Shown piece after piece: positions 1 through 7,621 of a stretch of 64,000 bases of DNA. The DNA lies in NCBI RefSeq assembly GCF_014287815.1, contig NZ_JACOOQ010000004.1, positions 1 to 64,000 of the forward strand. The letters are read 5' to 3'. Position 1 is the stretch's first letter. Every line of letters starts with the position of its first letter. A program made the position numbers and the translations under genes. The stretch is from Clostridium lentum. Lineage in GTDB: Bacteria > Bacillota > Clostridia > Clostridiales > Clostridiaceae. Below the pieces are notes generated by a model. It saw nothing but the letters and a program-made list of their open reading frames with translations. It had not been told where the DNA came from and ran no database searches.

Positions 1-117
1 GCAATGTAATTTTGGTATTATATTGAGGTAGGAACTACCTTGTTAGCTTGGGTAAACTTGTACTGTTGGGTATATTGACCAAGAAGCTCCCACTTCTATA
101 AGTGGCGAGTAGTTCAC
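1..117 (+). mobile_element. Right end of an IS200/IS605-type element (omega-RNA scaffold)
   Basis: The segment resembles the right end of IS200/IS605 elements that carry tnpB. Bases 87-109 fold into a terminal hairpin: CTCCCACTT, a four-base loop, then AAGTGG-C-GAG with one bulged C. AAGAAG precedes it and AGTAGTTCAC closes the element at base 117. In this family the same right end forms the 3' scaffold of the TnpB guide (omega) RNA, and the guide is the flanking DNA just outside the end. No transposase or tnpB frame is visible inside the window, so the element is either cut by the window edge or only a remnant. The call rests on remembered family end sequence, not a search. Confidence 0.55.
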
Positions 118-305
118 GAAAGATCTTTGTAAAGAATAACCTAGAAGGTATTCAAGAGATATTTGGAGTAGATAATATAGATCATAATATAAACACTATA
201 GAATCTTTAGAAAAGGATATATCTTATGTATTTACTTCTGATATAGAGAATGCAAATTCAATGAAATTAAGTATAGCAATAGAAATGATACAGGATATTC
301 AGTAA
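102..305 (+). pseudogene. Truncated gene remnant next to the IS end
   Basis: This is an open frame of 67 codons whose only upstream start, a GTG at 102, lies inside the insertion-element hairpin. It has no ribosome binding site. From base 118 the frame reads as a soluble acidic protein tail ending at 305. The simplest reading is the 3' part of a gene cut by the element. The family is not recognised. A hairpin terminator follows at 377-399. It could also be a chance frame. Confidence 0.35.
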
Positions 306-376
306 TGAATGAAGGTATTAATAACTTATAAATAGTTTTAGTAAGGAATACTAAAAAGTTATATAAGATATAGATT

Positions 377-399
377 AGGGGTTAAAAAAGCCCCTTTTT
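377..399 (+). terminator. Rho-independent terminator
   Basis: The arms AGGGG and CCCCT enclose an A-rich loop and are followed by a T run. The hairpin ends the transcript of the truncated frame and separates it from the phage-like operon starting at 463. Confidence 0.7.
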
Positions 400-462
400 G
401 TATATGAAAAATAGGCTTAAAGCATTGATATTACTAAGAAAGAAAGAAGGGGTATACTCCCT

Positions 463-681
463 ATGAGTACTAAAAAGAAGAAAATAAGTTTTAGATTAAG
501 CAGTCCAAAGGATATAAGAAGGACTTTAGCAAAGGTTACTAATATGATTGCTAATGATGAAATAGATGTTAAAAAGGCTAATGCAATAATTTACTCATGT
601 AATTCTATTTTAAACAGTATTAGAACTGATGAATTAGAAAAGCAAGTTCAAGAGTTGGAGGAATTGGTTAATGATAAGTAG
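463..681 (+). CDS. Small basic/helical phage-type hypothetical protein
   Basis: This 72-residue protein has a Lys-rich N-terminus (MSTKKKKISF), a helical middle containing RRTLAKVTNMIANDEI, and an acidic coiled-coil-like tail (QVQELEELVNDK). Proteins of this size and composition are common in clostridial phage and transposon operons, often next to terminase or regulator genes, but no function can be assigned. The ribosome binding site AAGGGG sits in a small hairpin with TCCC just before the ATG (AGGGG, loop TATAC, TCCCT), which may hold back translation. The stop overlaps the next gene by 11 bases, so the two are translationally coupled. Confidence 0.6.
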   Translation: MSTKKKKISFRLSSPKDIRRTLAKVTNMIANDEIDVKKANAIIYSCNSILNSIRTDELEKQVQELEELVNDK

Positions 682-913
682 GAATAGGTTAAATAAGATT
701 AAAAAGGCTCTAATAAAGGATTTAGATAAGTTAGTAATTATAAAATTTTCAGATGGTAGCGAGTTAAAAGTTACTGGAGCTACTATCAATGAAGCATTTG
801 CTAATTATGATAAAGGAACAGAATTTACAAGAGCAATAAAAGATAAAGAAATAGTTAGTTGTTCAGATCATGGAAAGTTAATTCATGTTATACAACAGTT
901 AATAGAAGGTTAG
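671..913 (+). CDS. Hypothetical protein, 80 aa
   Basis: The ATG overlaps the end of the preceding gene and is served by GGAGG nine bases upstream, inside that gene. The protein has a basic N-terminus (RNRLNKIKKALIKDLDK), then a beta-rich part (VIIKFSDGSELKVTGATI) and a short C-terminal part with SDHGKLIHVIQQLIEG. No family is recognised. The sigma-factor gene starts 16 bases downstream, so it belongs to the same operon. The context suggests a phage or mobile-element accessory protein. Confidence 0.55.
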   Translation: MISRNRLNKIKKALIKDLDKLVIIKFSDGSELKVTGATINEAFANYDKGTEFTRAIKDKEIVSCSDHGKLIHVIQQLIEG

Positions 914-929
914 TTAAAGAGGTCACAGA

Positions 930-1706
930 ATGAGTAATGAGGAATTAGTACAACTATATCAAAATGGAGATAAAAAGGCATTAGAAAAGCTTATGCAAGC
1001 AAATACAGGTATAATACATAAAATAGCAAATAAATATAATGGCATAAATAGAGAGTTAGAATTTGACGATTTATTTCAAAGTGGAGTTTTAGGACTTATT
1101 GCAGCTGCTAAGAAATATAAATTTGATATAGAGAATAAAGCTAAATTTATTACTTATGCAGTTCACTATATAAATAGATATATTAATAGTTGTGTAAATG
1201 GAAAGACAAGTAAGGATATAGAAAATAATAAATTTTATCATCAATGTACTAGCTTAAATAAACCAACTGGAGAAGATGAAGAAATAGAGGTTGGTGATAG
1301 TGTAGCATATGTAGATTATGGATTTGAGAATATAGAAGAAAAGCTATTTTTAAATAAGTTAAGAGAAGATCTTGAGGAAGTAATGCAGCAGAAAAATACT
1401 TTAATGCAAAGAGAAATATTAAAGTTTAAATATGGTTGGAACACTACACCAATGAAATTAGATGATATAGCAGATATATTTGGCATTACTAGGGATAAGG
1501 TGAGAAATATAGAGAGTAATGCATTAAGGAAGTTAAGAAATAGCTCATGGGCTATGAGTCGTATAAAGGAGTTTGCAGAACTTGGATATATAGATAAGTT
1601 TCATTTGGGTATATTTAGAAATTGGGGGGATAGATGTATAGATATAATGCACTTGCAAAAATGTAAGCGTATTTTTTATATTGAAAAGGAAAAGTTGTGT
1701 GGATAG
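930..1706 (+). CDS. Sigma-70 family RNA polymerase sigma factor (mobile-element type)
   Basis: This 258-residue protein has a region 2 at about residues 10-90, with the DDLFQSGVLGLIAAAKKY core typical of sigma region 2.1-2.2. A linker follows, then a region-4 helix-turn-helix at about 175-205 (LDDIADIFGITRDKVRNIE). Such stand-alone factors redirect RNA polymerase to a small set of promoters and are frequent in clostridial prophages. The 50-residue tail after the helix-turn-helix, ending in Cys- and Lys-rich sequence, is longer than usual. The gene is third in a coupled operon after two small phage-like genes. No region 1.1 is seen, so it is not the housekeeping factor. The promoter it recognises cannot be told from this window. 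Confidence 0.85.
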   Translation: MSNEELVQLYQNGDKKALEKLMQANTGIIHKIANKYNGINRELEFDDLFQSGVLGLIAAAKKYKFDIENKAKFITYAVHYINRYINSCVNGKTSKDIENNKFYHQCTSLNKPTGEDEEIEVGDSVAYVDYGFENIEEKLFLNKLREDLEEVMQQKNTLMQREILKFKYGWNTTPMKLDDIADIFGITRDKVRNIESNALRKLRNSSWAMSRIKEFAELGYIDKFHLGIFRNWGDRCIDIMHLQKCKRIFYIEKEKLCG

Positions 1707-1906
1707 AGAATATTATGAATATAATTTATGCTTAGTTTGAATAATTTTAATCATAATTTATAATATTAAATAATAAAACATTTGCATAGTTAGTACAAGA
1801 TAAGATATTATAAAATAGAGAACAAATTAATGGGATATTTTTCCTAGAAAGTATATAATATAATTAAAGATTAATTTATGAGAGATCTTTTTAGAAGGGA
1901 GAAAAA

Positions 1907-3286
1907 ATGAAAAACTGGAACTTGAAAGTTAAAGAATTTGGTAAGATAAAAGAGGCTGATATTGAGATATCACCTTTTACATTGTTTGTTGGTGATAATA
2001 ATAGCGGTAAAAGTTATCTTATGTCATTGATTTATGGAATAATGAAAATTAAATTAAATCCATTTGAATATAATATTAATAAGGAAAGTGAAGCATATAA
2101 AGGAATAATTAATTGGATTCAAAGTTTAGAAATGGAAAAAGACTTTGAAATAAAAGTTGAAGAAAATCAATTTAAATTATTTATCAATATTTTAAATGAA
2201 ACATTAATGAATAATAAAAAAAGATTTATTAAATCAATTTTTAATACGGAAATAGAATTAGGAGAAATAGAATTAACATTTAAGTATAATGATAGATTAT
2301 ATATGAAAAAAACTGTTAGAGAAACTTTTATTGAAGCTGTTGGTGAAAATGATAATGAAGTTTTTAGTGATATATTAGAAAGAGAAAAAGAGATTGAAAT
2401 ATTATTCATTGAAAAGGATGAGCATGGAAGGTTAAAGGGTGGGCTTAGAATTCCAAGTGAGGTTTTTAATAAATATGATTTGGTGATATTTGGTATAATA
2501 CAACAAATAATAAAACTTAATTGTTTTGATTGTTCAACTAAAGGGGTTTGTTATTTACCAACATCAAGAACTGGATTTCTTTTAACTTATAAAACATTAG
2601 TTGAAGGATCAATAAAGGATAAGTTTAATGCTGGAGAAACAGAAAAAAATTTATTAACTAGACCATGCAGTGAGTTTCTTACAGACCTTTCATCAATTTC
2701 AAAAGATGATCTTAGAGAGACATATAATCATATAGTAAAATTTATTGAGGAATATATAATTGATGGTAAAGTTGAAATTGATGAAACTCCAATTAGTGAT
2801 TTAAAATATATACCTAATGGAAGCAATGAGCAGTTACCTATGTTTATTTCATCAGGTGTAATAACTGAAATGACACCATTATTATTAATGTTAAAATATA
2901 AAAAAGATTTATGTGCATTAATGATGGAAGAACCAGAAATGTGTTTACATCCTAAATTACAATGGTTAATATCAAGAGCTTTAATTCAAATAGCTAATAC
3001 TGATACTCAAGTAATTATTACAACTCATAGTGATATTATATTACAAAATATAAATAATATCATAAAGCTTTCAGCAAATAGTAATAAAGAGAAATTGATG
3101 AATGAGTATAGATATACAGAAAAAGATTTAATTACGTCTGATAAAATAAAAATGTATCAATTGGATGTTATAGATCATAAAACAACTATAACAAAATTAG
3201 AATGTGGAGAGTTTGGATTTGAGGTTCCTACATTCAATAAAATGTTAGAAGATTTATTAGAACAATCTAGAGCTTTTGAGGAGTAA
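1907..3286 (+). CDS. AAA family ATPase (AAA_15/AAA_21, SMC/OLD-like), putative defence sensor
   Basis: This is a 459-residue P-loop ATPase of the ABC/SMC-like AAA_15/21 type. The Walker A motif GDNNSGKS lies at about residues 29-36 after the usual strand-first N-terminus. A signature-like SSGVITEM is near residue 320. Walker B with paired acids (LCALMMEEPEMCLHP) is near 335-350, and the H-switch sits in VIITTHSDII. The middle carries YLPTSRTGF, common in this family. The ribosome binding site AAGGGAG precedes the ATG. The gene is followed six bases later by a nuclease-like gene, an arrangement seen in two-gene anti-phage systems where the ATPase senses and a partner acts. It matches none of the named systems I can verify: PARIS pairs such an ATPase with a TOPRIM protein, and Septu pairs one with an HNH protein. 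Confidence 0.85.
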   Translation: MKNWNLKVKEFGKIKEADIEISPFTLFVGDNNSGKSYLMSLIYGIMKIKLNPFEYNINKESEAYKGIINWIQSLEMEKDFEIKVEENQFKLFINILNETLMNNKKRFIKSIFNTEIELGEIELTFKYNDRLYMKKTVRETFIEAVGENDNEVFSDILEREKEIEILFIEKDEHGRLKGGLRIPSEVFNKYDLVIFGIIQQIIKLNCFDCSTKGVCYLPTSRTGFLLTYKTLVEGSIKDKFNAGETEKNLLTRPCSEFLTDLSSISKDDLRETYNHIVKFIEEYIIDGKVEIDETPISDLKYIPNGSNEQLPMFISSGVITEMTPLLLMLKYKKDLCALMMEEPEMCLHPKLQWLISRALIQIANTDTQVIITTHSDIILQNINNIIKLSANSNKEKLMNEYRYTEKDLITSDKIKMYQLDVIDHKTTITKLECGEFGFEVPTFNKMLEDLLEQSRAFEE

Positions 3287-3292
3287 TAGAAA

Positions 3293-3889
3293 ATGTTTAA
3301 TAAAGAAATAGATAAAATGATAAGCTACTTAAAAAAAGAAAAAGATTGTATTGAAATATCAGAAGAAAATATATATTTAGAAGAGAAATCTAAAGACGGA
3401 GAAGCTGAACTGAAGTTAATGGTCAATAATCCATGTATTGTTTTTAAACAAGTAGATAAGAATTTGAACTCCTATCTACACTATAAGAGATGTGCAGATA
3501 GTATAATTTTTGAAAAAGTTAATGATACATGGATTTTACATATATTGGAGTTTAAGAAAACTGTTAAAAGTAAAGAGTGGAATGGTATAAAAGAGCAATT
3601 CCTGGGAGGTTTTTTAAATGCAAGAAGTCTAGCAGGATATTTAGGAATTAATATAGATTATAATAATATAAAATTATATACTTGTTTTAGAAATGATAAG
3701 ATAAGAGCCCAAAGAGCTGCAACACTAATAGAATTAAGAAGCCAAGTTGGAAAGTCTTTAAAAAATACTGAGGTAGATGATTGGGAAAGTGGACAAGTAG
3801 AATTATATGCTTTTAATAAATTAAAATGTGAACATAGTAGAATTATATTAGATAAAGATACAGGGGGGGGGAGCTATTCTCTTTTCTAA
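3293..3889 (+). CDS. Putative PD-(D/E)XK nuclease partner of the ATPase
   Basis: The 198-residue protein matches no named family by eye. It does show a PD-(D/E)XK-type order: Asp69 in KRCADSII, then Glu86-Phe87-Lys88 on a hydrophobic strand (WILHILEFKK). A helix with GIKEQFLGGFLNARSLAGYL and a further strand (IKLYTCF) follow. The 17-residue spacing between the Asp and the ExK motif is normal for the fold. Its start is six bases after the ATPase stop, with GAGGAG in the upstream gene's end as ribosome binding site, so the two are co-translated. The last codons contain a nine-G run (3863-3871); gain or loss of one G would change the C-terminus. Nuclease activity is an inference from the motif. 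It could instead be an inactive member or another alpha/beta fold. Confidence 0.55.
   Translation: MFNKEIDKMISYLKKEKDCIEISEENIYLEEKSKDGEAELKLMVNNPCIVFKQVDKNLNSYLHYKRCADSIIFEKVNDTWILHILEFKKTVKSKEWNGIKEQFLGGFLNARSLAGYLGINIDYNNIKLYTCFRNDKIRAQRAATLIELRSQVGKSLKNTEVDDWESGQVELYAFNKLKCEHSRIILDKDTGGGSYSLF
3863..3871 (+). repeat. Poly-G tract (nine G), possible phase-variation site
   Basis: Nine consecutive G occur in a region of about 25-30% GC, inside the last ten codons of the nuclease-like gene. With nine G the protein ends TGGGSYSLF. With eight it would end GGGAILFSNL. With ten it would run on to a stop at 3922-3924 and end in ELFSFLIYEEYKLLMYK. Such tracts slip during replication and are also prone to sequencing error. 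Confidence 0.8.
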
Positions 3890-4003
3890 TTTATGAAGAG
3901 TATAAATTATTAATGTATAAATAATCTTAATAATTGTACAAGCATTGTATACATATATGTTTATAAAGAATAAAATTTAATTAATAAAGTAAGTATATAA
4001 TTG

Positions 4004-4036
4004 AAAAAGGGGTAAAATTTAATTTGCCCCCTTTAT
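4004..4036 (+). terminator. Terminator of the ATPase-nuclease operon
   Basis: AAAAAGGGG and CCCCCTTT form a stem around an AT-rich loop, followed by a short T-rich tail. It is the first such hairpin after the nuclease-like gene. Confidence 0.6.
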
Positions 4037-4319
4037 TGCCCCTTATAGAATAAAAGAGTATAATTTTTTATAATGAAAAATAATTTATAAATTAAGTATT
4101 TAAGCCATTTTATGATTATGATAATATATAATAAATTTACATTACCCCTCCCAGAAGGATGGGACGAGTAAAAATTATGAATTATGAGTGATGAATGATG
4201 AATTTATTGCTGATTCATAATGTTGTGCATTAATAGAAATGTAAAATTAAAAATGAAAATATAAGTTCATAGCAATATGAATTAATTTAAGTTTTTAATT
4301 AGTAATAACAAAGAGAGTT

Positions 4320-4363
4320 AAAGCAGTTTTATTTAGAGATAATTTAGATGAAACTGCTTTTTT
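4320..4363 (+). terminator. Orphan rho-independent terminator
   Basis: A perfect 10-bp stem (AAAGCAGTTT with AAACTGCTTT) is followed by a run of T. No gene lies within 280 bases upstream, so it may end an untranslated RNA starting somewhere in 4040-4300. Confidence 0.65.
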
Positions 4364-4393
4364 ATATTAAAAATTTATAACGCTTTTATACAA

Positions 4394-4587
4394 AGACAAA
4401 TAAATTTTCTTAACGTATGTTCCACTTCAGGAATAAAGAGTTTCTAAGACTCATTCAGATATTTCCTCCAACATTATATTATTCTGATAGCTAAAGGAAA
4501 CAATTCTTCATTTCATTGGGAATTGTGAAAATAGTTGATATAGGCACTTTCTATGAGGGTAAAACTTTATAGTAGGTGTTTTTTATT
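4394..4587 (+). ncRNA. Candidate structured RNA, copy A
   Basis: This stretch of about 194 bases begins AGACAAATAAATTTTC and ends in a terminator. Elements seen: a hairpin GAGTT/GACTC (438-442 with 448-452) enclosed by GAAT/ATTC; a pairing TTTCCT/AGGAAA closing the middle; a hairpin ACAATTC/GAATTGT (500-506 with 520-526); and a final stem CACTTTCTAT/ATAGTAGGTG with one U-U mismatch and a T run. A second copy lies exactly 258 bases downstream. Differences between copies keep the pairing, as expected for a functional RNA. No open frame spans it. It matches no riboswitch or RNA family I know. Confidence 0.55.
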
Positions 4588-4651
4588 TTGCATTGAAACA
4601 CTACGATTCCTTAAGAAGAATATGCTAAAAATTTATAACTGGCTGTCGCTC

Positions 4652-4847
4652 AGACAAATAAATTTTCTTAACGCATGTTCTTCTTCATTAACAATGAAAT
4701 TCCAGCAACTTATTTAGATATTTCCTCCGAGTTTATAATATCCTTTATAGCTAAAGGAAACAACTCTTTGCTACACTCAGAGTTGTGAAATTATTGATAT
4801 ATACACTTTCTATGAGGTGAAAACTTTATGGAAAGTGTTTTTATTTT
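4652..4847 (+). ncRNA. Candidate structured RNA, copy B
   Basis: This is the tandem copy of the RNA at 4394-4587, with the same order of elements. The hairpin reads ACAACTC/GAGTTGT (760-766 with 780-786), where copy A has a T-A pair in place of one C-G pair. The terminator stem is CACTTTCTAT/ATGGAAAGTG, fully paired with one wobble. The 5' hairpin differs in sequence (TTCATT/AATGAA). The shared lead AAAATTTATAAC in front of both copies shows that the duplicated unit is 258 bases long. Confidence 0.55.
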
Positions 4848-4861
4848 ATCTAGAAACTTTA

Positions 4862-4940
4862 ATGTTTCACTTCAGGAATAAAAAGTTTCTAAGACTTATT
4901 CAGATATTTCCTTCAACATTATATTATTCTGATAGCTAAG
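4862..4940 (+). repeat. Partial third copy of the structured RNA
   Basis: The segment covers the middle of copy A (4418-4493) with four differences in about 78 bases. Two of them are compensatory: the hairpin GAGTT/GACTC becomes AAGTT/GACTT, a G-C pair turned to A-U. The match stops after GATAGCTAA, so the AGGAAA arm, the second hairpin and the terminator are missing. Confidence 0.6.
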
Positions 4941-5149
4941 TGATTAGGAGTTAAAGAGGAAGAAGTATTATATAAAAAAATATAGTTCTAATGAGAAAGG
5001 TGAATCGTTAAAATGATAAAATATATATTTTAAAAATTAGAAAAGTACTAAAAATAATTTCTGATGGTTACCAAAATAGTAACAAATTATTAAAAAGCCT
5101 GTACTATAAGGTGTCTAAACAAAGTAATACAGCCATTATCTTAAATAAA

Positions 5150-5174
5150 TGGTGCCGTTAGCGGGAATCGAAAC
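5150..5174 (-). other. tRNA 3' end remnant, likely attachment-site scar
   Basis: Read on the minus strand these 25 bases give a tRNA 3' end: T loop TTCGATT, T stem CCCGC, acceptor strand TAACGGC, discriminator A and CCA. The rest of a tRNA is absent on either side. Integrases that target tRNA genes leave exactly such 3' copies at the far end of an island. The acceptor 5' strand of the parent tRNA should read GCCGTTA; I cannot name the amino acid. Confidence 0.6.
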
Positions 5175-5288
5175 AATAAATTATAATAACCCAATAATGT
5201 AATATAAATACTCTAATAAGAGGTAATATATTTTTGGGTAATGTAATAAATATTACTAAGATAAAAATATGTAACGGAGGATTACTGA

Positions 5289-6143
5289 ATGGGGAATAAT
5301 GAAGATTATTATACAAATAAAATTAACTGCAATCCTTATAATAAAGACTTTTATATTGAAAGAGCTGATTATTATAGATAAGTAGGAAATAAAAAAGGAG
5401 CATTAGATGATTATACTAAAGCAATAGAGTTGGATAAAAATAATTATGTTGCTTATTATAAACGAGGAGATGCATATTCAGACATAGGTAAACTTAAAGA
5501 AGCGTTAGAAGATTATGATACATCAATAAATTTAAATGAAAAGTATACAAAAAACAATGATGCTTATGTATATTCTCAAAAAGGTAATATATATAAAATG
5601 AGTAAAAAATATGAAAATGTGTTGGAGTGTTATAATATAGCAATAAGCAAAGATAATACTATGCCGTATGCTTATTGCCAAAGAGCTGATTATTATAAAG
5701 AAAGGGGAGAAAAGGAGTTAGCAATAAATGATTATAGTAAGGCTATAAAGTATGAAAATACTAATGAGTATGCATATTGTAATAGAGGTAATCTATATGA
5801 AGAATCCGGTAATAAAGAAAATGCACTAAAAGATTATACTAAAGCAATTGAAATAAATAACAACGTTTATGCATATTGCTAAAGAGGAAGATTACTCAAA
5901 GAATATGGACAATATGATGAAGCATTAAAAGATTTTAATGAAGCTATTAAAAGGGAGAATAATAATGTATATGCATATTGTCAAATAGGTCATTTAAAGA
6001 TTCTAAGAAATGAAAAAGAAGAGGCATGGGAAGCATATAACAAAGCGATTGAAATAAAACCTCTTATGATTATATTAATGAAGGATAAGAGTTTTTGTAA
6101 ATATGTACAAGAAAATGTGAAAAATAATGAAGAAAAAAATTAA
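5289..6143 (+). pseudogene. Broken TPR-repeat protein
   Basis: A good ribosome binding site (CGGAGG) and ATG open a frame of tandem 34-residue TPR units with recurring motifs such as ALxDYTKAIE and YAYCxR. The frame meets two in-frame TAA codons, at about 5379-5381 and 5880-5882, and resumes in the same frame each time to 6143. At the second the context is TGC-TAA-AGA where sister repeats read TGC-CAA-AGA, a clear Gln-to-stop change. Intact relatives scaffold protein contacts. The next frame (DUF2971) begins 24 bases on in another phase, and TPR-DUF2971 fusions are known, so both may once have been one gene. Confidence 0.75.
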
Positions 6144-6166
6144 TAGCTAATCTTTTCATAGCAGTT

Positions 6167-7168
6167 ATGAGTTTGAAAGAAAGTTTTTTATATAATAAAA
6201 CAGATGAAAAATATTGTTTTAAACAAGTTGCACATTATACCAAATTGAATTCTTTAAAATATCTATTTAAACTTAATAGACATAGTAGTGAAGAATCAAT
6301 AAATAATAAAAATAAAGATAAATCATATCTACGAATAAATAATGCAGCATATATGAATGATCCAACTGAATGTGTATTATTTATTAATTTATTAAAAGCG
6401 AGTAAGAAAGAACTAGTAAAAGAGTTAATCGATGATTTATACGAAGATACAAAATCAAATGAGAGGGTTAATGTATTGAAGGGTAAAAACCATGTTTTCT
6501 TGTTAAGCTTTTCAGAGGCTATAGATACATCACTACCAATGTGGGTACAATATTCGGATAATGGGAAAGGATGTTGTTTAGTATATGATATATCAAGATT
6601 TGATAAAGAAGAAAAAAATTCCATTGGATATCCTAAAAAAGAAAGTTATGAAGAAGAAAATATTACTGATGATGAAATCGATAAAGAAGTCAGCGAAAAT
6701 AATGATACTTATTGTTTATATAAAGTAAAATATTTGGATGAATTATCAAGTGATAAAATTGATGATGATATTAGAGATTATATAGAGTTAATTGGTAGTA
6801 AACTTATAGATTTAATAAATTATATTAATAAAAATGAAGAAAGAAGTACTATAATTAAAAATATTATAATAAATATTTTAGATCAAGTTAGATTTTTATT
6901 TAAGGATAAAAATTATGAGCATGAAAAAGAAGTTCGAATAGTAAAAAGAGTTAATGCCTTTCATAGTAGCTTAAAAAGATGGATAAGGAAGTTTAATGGT
7001 GTTTCAACCAAGTTCCTAACTAACTACTTTTTTTGATATAAATGGACTCAATTATTTAAAAGAAAAATGGAAAGAAATAAGCTTAAGAAATTTTTTATTC
7101 ATGCTAATTCAACACATTCTATATCTTTAATAAAGGATTTTAAGATTAAAGGGCTAATTTATGCATAA
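6167..7168 (+). pseudogene. DUF2971-family protein, 3' end frameshifted
   Basis: The frame 6167-7036 encodes about 289 residues with DUF2971 hallmarks: HYTKLNSLKYLF near the N-terminus, AAYMNDPTE, then FLLSFSEAIDTSLPMWVQYSDNGKG, shown here only as the key MWVQYSDNGKG, and EKEVRIVKR near the end. After EVRIV the sequence no longer fits the family. A likely tail (SISLIKDFKIKGLIYA, ending about 7168) is found in another phase, so at least one frameshift occurred near 6960-7060. DUF2971 proteins have no firm function, though some sit in phage-defence islands. The broken TPR gene lies immediately upstream. Confidence 0.6.
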
Positions 7169-7309
7169 GAGGTAAAATTTGTTTTAACTTTGCTGTTTCT
7201 AGTGTACAATAAATATAATGATTTATGAACAATTGTAATTTTATACGAATTAGTTGATTATTAAAATTCTTATTGTATAAATCAATTATAGTATATTGGA
7301 GGAGGTAAT

Positions 7310-7621
7310 GTGAAAAAAAGAAAGATAGGAATAGGTACAACTTCTTTAGTGTTATTTATTATAGGTTCTTTATTTGCCTTTACATTTAATAAGGTTTGTA
7401 TAGGAGATAATATTTTAAATTATATTGGGTTAAAATCATGGTCTAATGGAAATCAAGGAACACATTATACAATATTCTACTCTCTATTATTTTATATTCC
7501 ATCATTAATTATTGGTTATAAGTTTAATGATAATTTTGGTTCTAAAGTTGGTAATATACTATCAACTATTATGGTAACAATTATAATAGTAACTTCGTTA
7601 CTTTTTACAGCCATTATCTAA
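7310..7621 (+). CDS. Small membrane protein, 103 aa
   Basis: The GTG start follows a strong GGAGGAGG site. Three hydrophobic segments at about residues 10-28, 52-70 and 82-102 predict three membrane helices, with short charged ends (KKRK at the N-terminus). No family is recognised. Upstream lies the decayed DUF2971 gene and downstream a lipoprotein gene, each with its own leader. It could be an immunity-type or small transport-related protein, but nothing in the sequence decides this. Confidence 0.65.
   Translation: MKKRKIGIGTTSLVLFIIGSLFAFTFNKVCIGDNILNYIGLKSWSNGNQGTHYTIFYSLLFYIPSLIIGYKFNDNFGSKVGNILSTIMVTIIIVTSLLFTAII

Larger units (their letters stand above)
3890..5288. other. Gene-free stretch with terminators, structured-RNA repeats and an att-like scar
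   Basis: Nearly 1.4 kb carries no convincing coding frame. In order it holds the terminator of the ATPase-nuclease operon (4004-4036), an unexplained AT-rich part, a terminator without an upstream gene (4320-4363), two tandem copies and one partial copy of a structured RNA (4394-4940), and a tRNA 3' end (5150-5174). A loose inverted repeat (ACCCAA/TTGGGT with an inner CTCT/AGAG) lies near 5190-5245, just before the ribosome binding site of the TPR pseudogene. Confidence 0.7.

Noticed and set aside
1907-3889. Known PARIS or Septu defence system.
   Set aside because: The partner protein has neither TOPRIM/DUF4435 nor HNH features by eye. The ATPase type alone is not enough for the name.
4369-4940. 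CRISPR array or type III toxin-antitoxin RNA repeats.
   Set aside because: The repeats are about 200 bases long with a 258-base period, and there are no short regular repeats, spacers, Cas genes or ToxN-like gene nearby.
5289-6143. TAA recoded as glutamine, given stops at CAA-like positions.
   Set aside because: TAA ends many intact genes here with terminators right after it, so reassignment is not credible. Ordinary nonsense mutation explains the stops.
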